Shown here in pieces: positions 1 to 10,932 of a stretch of DNA of 64,000 bases. Location: assembly GCA_018806985.1 (NCBI GenBank), contig JADANN010000319.1, positions 186,001 through 250,000 on the forward strand, given 5' to 3'. Both the position numbers and the translations under genes were made by a program. Every line of letters begins with the position of its first letter. The first letter of the stretch is position 1. Source of the DNA: Angiostrongylus vasorum (lineage: Eukaryota > Nematoda > Chromadorea > Rhabditida > Metastrongylidae). The notes beneath the pieces were generated by a model that did not search any database, was not told the DNA's origin, and was given only the letters and a program-made list of their open reading frames with translations.

Positions 1-389
1 TACATGTAAGCTTATTCATTCATACATGAAAAAGTGTACTTATGCAAGATTCGAGCTGTATCCTACAAGTTACTTCACTCAAAAGGATGCAATCAAGTGA
101 CTTCAAAGCATATAGAAAGCGACTACGCGGTAGCCTCTAACAAGAAAGTCCTATGTCTACTCTAAAAAAGCTCAACAAGCTGCTCATGAGTGTAGCTCGC
201 GCAAAGCGCAGCGGAGCCTTACAAGCTAGCCACAGTTACAAACTCTGAAAATAAAGGGCTAATATGATGAGTACGAAGGTCTTCGAGTTATTCAAACGAG
301 AAGAGTTGATTGGGCAGGTCTAGCACTAAAAACGAAAGGATGTTCTAACTGAGAGTGAACGCTTGAGTCACAAGATCAATAACATTGCC

Positions 390-660
390 GCTGTTGTTTG
401 TTCTTGTCGTCGTTGTCGTTGTTGTTGGTGTTGTTGAGTCCCACTCGTAACAGCACGGCTCTGAGGAAGGCGAAATCGCCGAAACGTCAGCCATCGATCA
501 ACAACACCAACAACAACGACAACAACAACGGAAATTTACAGCAACCTCGCATCAGCTCAACAAGATCAGTTCATAAGATCATATAAATAAATATATATCA
601 GCTACTTATGCCGAGGTTCATAGAAAGTCGGTCTTTTGAACTATTAAGACCAATAACTAT
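390..660. mobile_element. Compact PLE-tail element with inverted arm
   Basis: A left arm (TTGTTGTTGGTGTTGTTGAG) is the reverse complement of sequence after the hammerhead motif on the right (CAACAACACCAACAACAACG). The motif itself is at 457-492 on the plus strand. The outer right flank reads TGCCGAGGTTCATAGAAAG, shared with the element at 3780-4095. The left copy lacks its own hammerhead, so the pair is asymmetric. Confidence 0.7.
457..492 (+). ncRNA. Hammerhead-ribozyme-like motif (best copy)
   Basis: Core CTGAGGA at 461-467, hairpin GGCGA-AA-TCGCC at 469-480 (five pairs), GAAAC at 481-485 and the cleavage triplet GTC at 486-488. Stem I pairs GGCT (457-460) with AGCC (489-492). Stem III would be only ACGU, which is self-complementary, so it could form only between two molecules; short-stem dimeric hammerheads are known in PLEs. 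Caveat: one extra A (468) lies between the core and stem II. Confidence 0.6.
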
Positions 661-905
661 TATTCCCGAATTATTTAACTGAATATTCGCTAGGTTGCTA
701 TCTTAAACCCATTGAAATCAGAGACTGAAATCAAATCAAGCCTTTCTAAGCAATAACTTGCTAATTTCATATGGTTCTGCTCGAAGAAATGTTCTATTTT
801 CGCTTACAGCTGTTACCACGCCAAAGCAATTTTGGTTTTCGCTAGCATAGTCGTCGTCAACCATTGTGCTACCATTTCTTCTCCTTTATAAAAACCGGAA
901 CATAC

Positions 906-1523
906 TTGCTGCTCGAGCATGCTTTGCCTCAATTCTGGATCACTGTACACACGATCCCAGAAATCCCAAGTGTCTTCATTACTACGCATCGACGTCGACA
1001 ACACATCTGGCGATGTTCTCCCTTCCTCGTCGTCAGTCTCGACACAATTTGCTTCGGTAACAACATTATCGTCAGCATCTTTAGATGAATGAACCGCCTT
1101 CTCGACAGTCGCAGAAGCATCGCAGTTTTTCTTCCGAATTTCAACACCAACTGGCCTATTCATAGAGAGCAAAAATCGGAGTTGGTGTAGGGAGTCGCAA
1201 ACTACGACGAGCAACCACAGGCTGAACAACTTGAGTCATTCGTCTCATCTGAAACTGATACGTTGGAGACACTGGCATCATATTATCAGTGAATTGTGCG
1301 GAATTCGGCATGGACTGGTTCATTGGGAAGTTCTTCGGATCAATTGTGTCAGGCTGCTGCGATCTACCCCCTGCCAAAATTGTGTAGGCAGCGTTTCTTG
1401 CGAGAAAACCTCCACGGCTTTGGCTGACATTTACACCGCGGTAGCAGGCAGTGGGAAATGCTGGAATACCGTTACGATTCGATGCTATAGTCGAACCACC
1501 TCTCCAGGCGTAAAAATTGGCAC
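906..1523 (-). CDS. Hypothetical protein, two candidate exons
   Basis: A long open frame follows acceptor GTATTCAG at 1523 and begins ANFYAWRGGSTIASN, with a Gln/Pro/Met-rich continuation. A second frame after acceptor GAATAG at 1155 is Asp/Glu-rich and ends DPELRQSMLEQQ at a GTATGT donor (905). Joining at a donor near 1255 keeps the frame, but that donor (GTTTCA) is weak and other joins are possible. The second half looks like an intrinsically disordered acidic segment. No recognised domain. The composition is more protein-like than the neighbouring LINE debris, which supports a host gene; upstream and downstream exons are not identified. Confidence 0.4.
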
Positions 1524-2405
1524 CTGAATACGAAACTGTATTTGATAATCATCAAAAGTTTTTTCATAAAGAAGCAATAAATGTAAAGATAAGTTTTCAA
1601 CCACTAGAGCCCATGGTAATCTTTGTTCTACAGAAAATGTTATGATCGATTTTATAAGGTGGCATCCTCGTTTCTTCCAAAAGGCTTGCAACGCACCAGT
1701 TTAAAATATAACATGTCAAACATCAGAAAAGCAAAGGGAGCACCAGGTCAGCTGTACGTTGGTTGAAACAACAAACTATGGTCAACCTTATGCATGTCCC
1801 TTATTCTGCAGCTAACTAGATTTACATTGATAACCTTTCATAGAGTAAGCTGCTGGTCTGGAGATAAATTCGAACTACGTCTTGAGGCTTTCGTGGCCGT
1901 TTGTTCAGTCCCATTGAAGTGTATCCATTCAAGTCTTGAGGAGCCAGAGAGCAGATCTCGTGCATTTTCATAGAGTGTCTTTTCATTCCATCCATGAAAT
2001 CTTAGCGATTTCTTCCTTATTGGTAGATGTATAATTGAGCGGTCGTTTTGAGAGTAGATTACAACAAAATAACAAGATATACGAAAAAAAAACATGAACT
2101 GGTGTAAAGTGAAACAATCTTTAGCCAGCTGATCTGTCCCCACATACGAATCACAGGTGAGCTTATCAGTAGCAACAGCCTTTATGCTTGCTACTAGCCA
2201 ATATAAAACGCCAGTAATCGCCGCTGGATGAGAACACATCTTAGTACACTCCTGATTTGTGATACTCTCGCAGTTTCTGCACAGCATTTTCTACTCCTAA
2301 GCAACGACAGTTAGGGGAAGCAAACTCGCCTGAAAACTCCTCTTTATATTTTACTAGGTCCAAACAGGAGCTCTATACCGATTGCGTGCAAAAAATGCAG
2401 GATGA
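1524..2405. other. No gene identified (possible Cys-rich exon)
   Basis: The minus strand at 2287-2100 reads NCESITNQECTKMC and TDKLTCDSYVGTDQLAKDC after a possible GTGCAG acceptor. It might be an exon of a secreted Cys-rich protein, but splice sites and family are uncertain. Nothing else recognised. Confidence 0.2.
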
Positions 2406-2923
2406 AAGCCCTTGTGTGGCTGTGTGAACGATCGGAAGGCAAATGAGTTAGTACCAATTCATGTCGGCCGATTTGCCTCCACGTATGATTTTGAAAGTAA
2501 ACTCTCCCTACTGAAAGTTTCACAGTACGAATACGTGTGAAGTTTGTTCTTTGCGCTTAAAATTAAACTTTACTGTGTTTTTGTAGGTGTAAAATAGGAA
2601 ATTTAAACGGCTTCAGCCCAACTGTGGACCTAGAGTTTACGCCTGTACACAAACAACTAAAATACCCACCTGCACGCTGTGGAGCAATGGAGTTCCTCGA
2701 GAAATATGTGCTGTTGGCGCAGCTTCTCCCAGACGGGAATCCAGCACGTGTGCTTGGCGAACCGCTGTCTTTAGGAGAATACGATGGGGTGAAGATGGCA
2801 GTAGGCGGTCGTTCGTTACCACGATGTAATGGCTCGCCGCTGACAATGTGTGGAACGTTGTTGGTAATAACCAAGCGCCGTGACGAAGACCATGTGTTAC
2901 TAGCAGTTCGTTGTGAAGAATGA
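2406..2923 (+). CDS. Hypothetical protein, terminal exon and part of the one before
   Basis: The exon at 2587-2923, after acceptor TTTTTGTAG, has 112 codons and a TGA. It begins CKIGNLNGFSPTV and contains LEKYVLLAQLLPDGNP and CGTLLVITKRRDE. A frame open from 2406 to 2482 (LVPIHVGRFAST) ends at a GTATGA donor and joins in phase across a 104-bp intron. The reverse strand is also open over part of this stretch, but the splice sites favour the plus strand. I recognise no domain. The start and upstream exons are unknown. Confidence 0.4.
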
Positions 2924-3229
2924 GAGGACATCCGACACTGATGTATCGACTCCTCGGCACGTTTGAGTTATGGAAAATGATCTCACTCAGCTTAATGTCT
3001 AGCGTTTCGAAACCCACTATCACCACATTGATAAGAGGTGGAGATAAACGCAACCAGACAAGAAAAATCCTGGAAAATCACGACTCTATATAATAAGTCC
3101 TTAGCAGATTAATGTCGGATTTGTATTCTCATTTTCCCTGTATATTTTTTGGAAGAAGTCTTTCTTTTTTGAATGCAAAATACACACCAAGAACTTCAAC
3201 GGCTGTATAGTAACTATTCCCCGAATAAC

Positions 3230-3345
3230 TTCAATGATGCTGAGATATTTGCAAAAGTCCGGACCGCAGGTGTCTGCGTTGGGGAACGAACGCACTATTG
3301 TCCTTTCCGGGGATTAACGCGTTCACCACCACACCATGCGGGTCC
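3230..3345 (-). repeat. tRNA-like repeat family D
   Basis: Minus strand: CGCGTTAATCCCCGGAAAGG, TGCGTTCGTTCCCC (box B-like), GCAGACACCTGCGGTCCGGA, TTTTGCAAATATCTCAGCAT. The same order is found at 14930, 22940 and 24262. Confidence 0.6.
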
Positions 3346-3779
3346 TTCGTTTCACCTCTCTCAGCTAGTTCTATCGATCTGTGCCATCAGCAATCACCAG
3401 TCGGCAGGATTGAGGGAAGCTATATTTCGCAATATACCCCACCATTAAAAAGAGTAGGCAGGAATAATAAGTTAAAATTGTGATTATAATTAAAGCTTCA
3501 GCTTAACTGGCTTCGTTGCCGATTTGGGCTCCTCAGATTATCAAATCTGTTGGCATCGATTTCGCCTCGCAGCTACCCGAACTGTGCTTGTAAGCTCGTC
3601 ACTGGCTGACACCTGCAGTATGGCTAGGAAATAGTCACGCCCATAGGAGTGACATTTGCTTCTAGACGACGCATAGTGATCCATGGCCCTTCTACATCGC
3701 CTTGTTATCACTCGTGACCTTCTCCGTTCACTGTTCCTTCGATTTCTATTTGCTAGAATGATGTTAAATAATCTCTTAA

Positions 3780-4095
3780 TAACTCAAAAGACCGACTTTC
3801 TATAAACCTCGGCATAGATATTTGATATATTTATTTATGTGATCTTACAAACTGATTTTCTTTAGCTGATCCGAGGTTGGTATAGGTGTTCGTTGACGTT
3901 GTCGATGTTGTTGGTGTTGTTTGTCGATGGCAGACGTTTCGGCGATTTCGCCTTTACGGCTCGGAGGAAGGCGAAATCGCCGAAACGTCGGCCATCGACA
4001 AACAACACCAACAACAACGACAACGTCAACGAACACCTATACCAACCCCGGATCAGCTAAAGAAGATCAGTTTATAAGATCACATAAATAAATGT
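3780..4095. mobile_element. Near-perfect palindromic PLE-tail element
   Basis: From about 3837 to 4093 the sequence is a near-perfect palindrome with arms of about 125 bp and almost no spacer. Each arm carries GGCGAAATCGCC, GAAACGTC, the ATCGACAAACAACACCAAC run and TATACCAACC. The centre (around 3957) joins two tails head to head; both hammerhead cores are damaged at the join. Both strands encode nearly the same open frame because of the symmetry. The outer left flank has the ACTTTCTATAAACCTCGGCA block. Confidence 0.85.
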
Positions 4096-4129
4096 TAAAT
4101 AATGCTAAGAATGCTTGCTGGGGGGCGCA

Positions 4130-4292
4130 TGTTGTTAGTGTCGATGTCGATGATACAGCATGAGGAGTTAATTAACATTTTTTTATTTTTTGATTTTTTT
4201 AAAAAAAATTTTTAAAAATTTAAGAAAAATAAAGAAAACACGTTAACTAACTCCCACGCTACTGCATCATCGACACCGACATTGAGAACAAG
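4130..4292. repeat. AT-rich inverted repeat (hairpin)
   Basis: Arms of about 48 bp (AGTGTCGATGTCGATGATAC on the left; GCATCATCGACACCGACATT on the right) flank an A/T spacer of nearly 70 bp. It could be a small miniature inverted-repeat element. It lies between the PLE palindrome and the RTE-1 5' half. Confidence 0.6.
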
Positions 4293-4319
4293 CGCACTCT
4301 GCAAGCACTCTACAAGGGT

Positions 4320-5450
4320 CACTATTGCCACATCATTTCAATTACTCATGATTCCAAGACCACGGATCTCCCTCATGGAAGTATCACAGGGCCATTTAGT
4401 CGTGAAGCAACGTGGCTCGTTCCCAGACCACATACCTTCTCAATTTATGAGAATGTATTCATGCAGGCATACGTGGTGTATTCTCATTTATGCGGATTAT
4501 ATTCTACTAGTCAATTCGCCCAAAAAGCTTGCAATCAAGTAAAACAGAAGTATTTAGGGTGCGGTTAGGAGTCGCCCTCCAACAAATAAGCTCCCATCTA
4601 CTCTGTGAGAGACTGGGAAGCTACCTGTGAGTACACCGAGCCCCCACGTCCGGAACTCAGTAAGCTATACGTGGGTATTAAACGCTAAAAACGGTAAAAT
4701 AAGTGAGCCTCATTCCCTTGACCCCGAAATAGCCTCCGATACAACAGCGTTGAGTAAGACGAATACGGAGAGCCTGTTAAAAATATCAGGACCATTCTAA
4801 GCTGCCTAAATCGCAGAGGACTAGGGTGATGATCTGTACTTATAAGGTACGCACACATGCATCTGTGTCGTCTATGCCAGAACGATAAGATAGTACGACA
4901 TCATCGAACTAACTGAAAAGAGAAGGCGCGACACATTCAACGCCATATATGACATCGGAGAACTCTTCCTCGGAACATGCGGCAGTAAAGGAGTCGGTAC
5001 CGTCGGCATTCTTGTCAACACGGGTTTGACCATGAACGTTTGGATTAATTCGAACAACTAACAACCCTAATCGGATGTTTACGAAGAAGAGATTTAGATC
5101 AATACCGGCTCTGATAATCTTCGTCGTTTACGCACCGACATCGAGCTATAACGAAGACCAAGTCGCAGCGTGTTATATGGACCTACAGAAGTTCTGCAGA
5201 GAACACCGTACATTCTTCCAGCTCATAATTAGACATTTAAACGCTAAGATTGGACCCAGAACGACGTCTTAAGAACGCTACATTGGGACTCATAGATTAG
5301 AATGGAACGAGTTGGGATAAGCGGCTGTCTAAGTTTATCATGACGACGAAGACCATTCATGGTGAACTCGCAATTCCAGAAGCCCCCAACCCTCAACGCT
5401 GGGCGTGGGAATCTCCCAGTGGAGAATATCACCTGTGTCACCTGTAGTCC
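4320..5450 (+). mobile_element. RTE-1 LINE, 5' half (5' UTR and endonuclease), degraded
   Basis: It matches the 5' region of the LINE at 33520-36240 (CACGGATCTCCCTCAT, GCAATCAAGT, TAGGAGTCGC, GCTATACGTGGGTAT), then a decayed endonuclease frame (DTFNAIYDIGE, DNLRRLR, NSQFQKPP). APE-type endonucleases nick target DNA for target-primed reverse transcription. It carries many stops. It stops abruptly near 5450, where a 3' half in the opposite orientation begins. Confidence 0.8.
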
Positions 5451-5454
5451 CATT

Positions 5455-7440
5455 TTTCCCTGTCGCGTGCAAAAGTAGCCCAGTGGGTTCTGGTCATTCT
5501 AGGGACTCGTCGAGCATCATATTTTTCTTCTAGGCTCTTCGTGACGAACTCTGACCATCGAGTCAGTGGTCTACCTGCAATACGCTTGACATCTCGAGGA
5601 ATCCAGTCAATAACGGCTCTCGTCCATCAGCCGTCATTCATACGCATTACGTGTCCGGCCCACCTTATCTTCGACTGTTTGGCGTACAGAACGACACCCT
5701 TGATCTTTGATCGTTGACGCAGGTGGGAGCTTCGGATCCCATCCCTTACTTGTGTGAAACGGGACATCCCAGCATCGTCCTTTCGACTGCTCGGTCGATA
5801 ACGCTGAGTGATCTTTCATCGTGCTTACGCGGCGACCAGGTTTCTGACGCATACGTTAGGGCAGGAAATACCGTTGAATCGAAAAGGTGGGCACGGAATC
5901 GGGTGTTCTTTGTTCCCTTCACTACATCCTTTATGCTCTTGAAAGCTCCCCAGGCCGCTCGTTTCATTCTGCTCAGCTCTGAAGCTAAGTCGTTCATCAC
6001 ATTGATTTCTCGACCTAGATAGACATAACTGGAGCATTCGGTGATATTCGTTCCGTTGAGCGTGGATGGAGCATATGAAACCAATCCGTTCTTCATGAAC
6101 ATCGTTTTTTGTGAGGTTTAGTAGAAGACCAACTTCCCATAGGCTTTATCAAAGTCGGTAAGCATACGTTCCGCTTGGCTAATGTTCCGTGCTATAAAGA
6201 TGATGTCATCAGCAAAGCGAAGATGATGTAACTGTCGACCATCGATTTTCACTCCCATATTATCCCATTCCAGTGTTCGCATGACGTTCTGGAGGGTATC
6301 GCCTTGCCTAACTTCTCTTTTGACGTCTGTATTAATATCGTTGTAGAATGGTGAAATCTTGGTTGTGAACTTTTTGTACAGCTCACGAAGAATCTTTATG
6401 TAGTGATTAGGGACTCCTTGACTACCAAGGGCTTCAATGACTGCTTCTATCGCAATTGAGTCAAAGGCCTTCCTACAGAACGGTCTTCTGTACTCTCACG
6501 ATACTTCAGTGAGCCTTGTTATCGTGTGGATGTGGTCCATCGTACTGAATCCTTTTCGAAACCCTGCTTGCTCACATGGCTGTCCTTCGTCCAGTGTTAT
6601 GCCAATCCTGTTTAGGATGACTCGAGTGAAAAGTTTGTAGACGACAGACAACAGGCAGATTGGGCGATAGTTGCCGATATTGTGTAGGTCACCCTTCTTG
6701 AACAATGACACGCTCTTGCTGGTCTTCCACTGAGTTGGGACCTTGCATTGAGACAGGTAACGTGTAAAGAGCCGAGCCACTGTGTTTACGAGGACTGGCG
6801 GAAGGTTCTTCAGGTGTTCTGATCTTATCCTGTCCGGAGCTGGTGCTGTTCGATTTTTCACCGACGAAATGGTATGTCGGATTTCGGAAGGGAGAACCGG
6901 TGGTACAACATATCCATCCTCCTTTATTTCATATGGCAGGAGGTGGACGTGGCTATTGAAGACATCTGAGTAGTATTGGTGAATGATTTTCTCCATTGCC
7001 TTTCTGGACGCCGTAACTGTTCCGTCTGGGTGTCGGAGTGCAATCATCTTGGTCTTGTAATTGACGAAGCTTCGGTGGGCTTTGCGAATGCTTTTCCCAG
7101 CCTCTGCACCTTCGACCATTACTACTGCTCTTCTCTCTTTGAGATCTTCTTTTATCGCCTGTCTGCACTGTTTTTGCAAGTTCGGACGTTAGTTCGCGGT
7201 TGAGTGCAGCTCGTGCAATTCCACACTGGCGTATCAGCTCGAGTGTTTGTGGAGACAGACGTTTCCTGGTGACTTTCGAACTCTCAGCTTTCATAGCGCT
7301 AACGTGAAGATGTTAAATGAGCCGATGGTATTCCTCGTCGATGTTATCGACAACGGCATCTGCCCAACAGCCGACTAATGAATTGAATAAGTCCCAGTTT
7401 GTGGTGGTTCTGGGACTTCGGTTTTTGATCCTATTCTCTA
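5455..7440 (-). mobile_element. RTE-1 LINE, RT half
   Basis: The minus strand encodes the RT domain, open at 7179-6496: [68 protein letters not shown]. The frame then breaks; after the catalytic region it ends with [20 protein letters not shown] and LTYASETWS (6102-5746). RTE-clade LINEs have one ORF with endonuclease and RT. The endonuclease part lies beside it in the wrong orientation. Confidence 0.88.
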
Positions 7441-7546
7441 CAATATCACATGTGTCCTATGCTAACTATTTACTTATGACTATCTTAAATCTATCCATTC
7501 ATAATGTATACGTTTTTATACCGTTTCGACGTGTAGTTTCGATAAA

Positions 7547-7822
7547 AGCCTCTGGCCTACCGCCTCATTTCATGTACTTCTCCGCATGTACCGTCCCATG
7601 ACCTGGGCCAGCACTCCCTCTGTGAAGCCCTACGTTATCCCATCTCTTTCACATGACCTTTTGATGAGCCTTTGCGTAGCCTTTCGGATAACCTTTATCG
7701 GCCAGCTATTCCTTCGCTGTCTGATTGAGTTCTGTGTTGATGAAGCCTCTGGCATACCCCCCTCATTTGATGTACTTCTCAGCATGTACCGTGTCATGCC
7801 CTGGATCAGCACTGTCTTTAGT
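7547..7822. repeat. Direct repeat, ~85 bp units 187 bp apart
   Basis: Two related segments (AGCCTCTGGCCTACCGCCTC and GTACTTCTCCGCATGTACCG in the first; AGCCTCTGGCATACCC and GTACTTCTCAGCATGTACCG in the second). A minus-strand frame runs through the second (7887-7630: NSIRQRRNSWPIKVIRKATQ). It may be an unrecognised transposon remnant. Confidence 0.5.
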
Positions 7823-8311
7823 TCCTTCTGGCAAAGCTCCACCCACAACCGAAGTAATACAGGTAGCCCATCGGCATTCGTCTTCAAGTGTTCGCAGCGT
7901 TCGTTTGGTCTTCATCCAGTCCCTCAGTTCCTCAGTGCTCCAATTCTAGGGCCTGCCTAGCTTCCTTCAGTTGTACCACTTGTTCTCATTTCAATCTCGC
8001 TCGTATATATCCAGCTAACCACATGTCGTTACATATCACATATTATTATTGTACCGTTGTTATTGCCATAAACCGTTATAACCCAAACTCGAGGTTGTCC
8101 ACGGCAGTTACGGAAAAAAAGTCCCGCGTGGCGAATCCATACAAAGTCGAGCATTCCACGTACAGTCGGCGGACAAAAGACAAATCCGACCAACTCCCTA
8201 ATCCACTGGCTAATTAGCACACCCTGTATAAAAAGTTTCGCAACCAAAATATCACCATTTTAAAACGATATACTATACATAGAGGTCAAAAGAGAGCGTA
8301 GCAAGGTTATA

Positions 8312-8594
8312 CCATAAAGCTAAAAAGCTCTCGGCGTTGATCAATCCCTGAGGGATACGCCATGCATTCAACTTCATTAAGTATCGTTGGAGGTGATTGA
8401 ATGCATATCTGGCCTTTACAATGGTTCGCGGTGGCCTACCGATTTCATCGAGCCAGTGCTGCTATCCTCCCAGAGAAGCCTGGTACCATTTGCCGACCCC
8501 GGAGGGTTGGAAGGCTTGGTGAGCCATGGGCGCTGGGACCGATTCCACGTGTGTCGCAGTGGCGCCTCCAACCACTACGCCACACGCGCCCTTA
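8312..8594 (-). mobile_element. SINE-B (tRNA-derived) copy
   Basis: Read on the minus strand: a tRNA-like head (GGCGCGTGTGGCGTAGTGG with box A; box B-like GAATCGGTCCC), a body including AAGCCTTCCAACCCTCC and GGGAGGATAGCAGCACTGGC, and a 3' end ATCAACGCCGAGAGCTTT. Confidence 0.88.
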
Positions 8595-8635
8595 GGTTAT
8601 ACCACATCACCAAAATTAATTACAGCAACCCTTCA

Positions 8636-9085
8636 GAACGTTCGAATGCTCCCAGAGGAAGGAAACGAGCGCCTCAGGGTGCTTTCAAGAGCATGAGGAT
8701 GTAGTAAATAGAACAAATAACACAGGACTCTGTGCCCACCTTTTCTACTGCACGACACTTCCTGCCTTAACGTATGCATGAGAAACCTGGTCGCTGCGTA
8801 AGCAGGAATAAAGATCATTTAGCTTTATTGAACGCAAAGTCGAAAGGACGGTGCTAGGAGTATCACGTGTCACGCAAGTAAGAGAAGGGATCCGAAGCTC
8901 CGACCTACGTCAACGATCAAAAGTCAAAGACGTCGTTCTATACGCCAAATTTTCGAAGACAAGGTTGGCAGGACATAATGTATGTGCACGACAACAGATA
9001 GACAAGAGTCGTTAGTGAATGGATTCCTCGAGATGCCAAACGTACTGCAGAAATACCACCGACTTGATGGTCTCTCGCTACCACT
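8636..9085 (+). mobile_element. RTE-1 LINE 3' fragment
   Basis: It matches the C-terminal part of the RTE-1 frame (CTTCCTGCCTTAACGTATGC, GAAACCTGGTCGCTGCGTAA, ACCTACGTCAACGATC, TGGATTCCTCGAGATGCCAA), with an internal deletion near 8650 and several stops. It lies directly after a SINE-B. Confidence 0.75.
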
Positions 9086-9438
9086 ATGTCCTGGCATATT
9101 TTTTCAGTATTGGAATTCGTTATTGTTGTTCTGACATTATTGTTGTTATTAAAGTCTAAGTACCGAATTTAAGTTTGGGATCTGTGACAACAGCAGAAAG
9201 TCCGGAGTGACCAATTCATGGAAAGTCGAGCATCCTGCTTCGAGTTGGCGATTAATTGGTGCCGAAGATTTATTCGAAGAGCTCTATTCTACTGACCAAT
9301 CGTTACAGGCTGTGCCCAGCACTGATCAACAGATAGGGAAGAATCCTGCACGATAACGCGAGGTAATCTGTCGTACAAGTGACGCTGCAAAAGGTGAACG
9401 AGCTGAGCTACGAAACTCTGTCCCATCCACCATACTCA

Positions 9439-9600
9439 TCAGATCTCTCGCCTATTGACTGGAACTTCTTCAACCATCTCGGTAACTTCTTGTGCTAGAA
9501 ATGCTTCAGGAACGAAATCGAAGCCAATGCTGCCTTCATTCACTTCATCGTGTCCAGAACAGACTTTCATACCATCGGTCAAGTAGATTTGTTTCTTCTT
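9439..9600 (-). CDS. Terminal-exon-like frame of unknown gene
   Basis: A minus-strand frame reads KQIYLTDGMKVCSG, HDEVNEGSIGFDFVPE and a Glu/Val-rich end before TGA. The amino-acid use is protein-like and a weak acceptor (TTATTAAG) precedes it. A neighbouring frame upstream (HEYQIQFKFPGNN) may be another exon but runs into a SINE at about 9741. Unassigned. Confidence 0.2.
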   Translation of the reverse strand, partial: KKKQIYLTDGMKVCSGHDEVNEGSIGFDFVPEAFLAQEVTEMVEEVPVNRREI

Positions 9601-9740
9601 AATAAAAATGTATAGATTCTGATGGTTTCTCCTCCGACTAATAAATTTAATTCCGAGTTTCCATACACCATCTTGAAAATACAAGTTGAAAATCGACATT
9701 ATTTCCTGGAAACTTAAACTGGATTTGATACTCATGAAGT

Positions 9741-10125
9741 CCTTCCAACGATTCACACACCACCTTATCGTGGCTGGGTGTTCCTGACTGCCTGACTGCG
9801 ATGTACAGCGGGGGAAATCGTCCCTCTGGCAGGGTCTCCCAAGCTGAGAAAGAGTCCGGCGTTTCCATCAGGAAGCCTAGCTAAGAGTAAACCGATACTA
9901 GGATCCACCACTCTCCTGGTATCAAAGTCCCATGGTGGCAAACCTCCCTCTGATCCACAAAGGCTGCGACTGCCTGTGGTGGTGACGACCTGGGGCAGAC
10001 TTTGGCCTGGCTGACCTCGGGACTCCAGAGAATCACAGTGACTAAACCAACAAAATTCCGAAACAATGAAGTCATGCTAAGCTCCGCACAAGCAGTGGAG
10101 ATCCATCTAAGTATCCAAGTAAGTA
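9741..10125 (+). mobile_element. SINE-A copy
   Basis: This is a ~390-bp repeat with the family landmarks CATCGTGGCTGGG, GCGATGTACAGCGGGGG, GAGTCCGGCGTTTCCATCAG, CTCTGATCCACAAAG and a 3' end AAGTATCCAAGTAAGTAC. A box A-like TGGCTGGG and a box B-like segment near the 5' end suggest RNA polymerase III transcription from a tRNA-like head. Confidence 0.82.
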
Positions 10126-10932
10126 CTAACGGCAAAGTTATGATAGTAACCTTACCGGTGTCGACATTTATTGACCCAGAGTGAAACACCATCCGAAGCC
10201 AGAGTTGGCTAAACCGATTACATTTTGTGATGACACTCTTCGAGATCAATGATATTCTCTAAGGACTTACGGAAATGTGCTTGTTTTTATTTTCCATTTC
10301 ACTTTATGAAAAGTGATCTCATCAAACAAACAACTTCACATTGAAGAAAACCGTGAACTCAGATTCTTATCTAAAATGGGTGGTAGACGAGAAGTATTGC
10401 ACTATCGCCTATGGCAATTGTAATCCACGATGCTAATTGCTTCTCTTCCATTCACTCATGAGCAGTTCCCTCAGTAGAATGGCAGATCCAACGGCAGTGA
10501 CCCATAAGTTCACCAATCAGAAAAAGCGTCTATTTATAGGACGTTTATATAAGACAATAAGCAATGCCATATACAATGAAATGGGATAAAACATAAATGC
10601 GTATGGTGGTCCCAATTCAGGCTCAGACAAATGGAGTGTTATCGATCTTCTGAGCATCAGTTACAAAACGATTGAAATGAAACGTGTGTGGCAAAAATAC
10701 AAAACTTAAAAAACAAATACAGAGAACAGAAAAAACGGAACAATTATGCTGGACTGAACATCAAAACACGAACGCGCTGGAAGATCTGTGTTCAAAGTGT
10801 GGTGCAAGTAAAGTTCGAGCATAAGTATAATATGATACAAGCGGTATAAGCAATGAGTATACAGGAATACGCAATGAAGCATTAAGGAATCGAATCCGGA
10901 CCAACAACAAGCAGTCCAGCCCGATTTGGCAA

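Noticed and set aside
9881..10249. Open frame of 122 codons on the minus strand.
   Set aside because: It mostly reads the SINE-A in reverse; the same pattern appears in other SINE-A copies.
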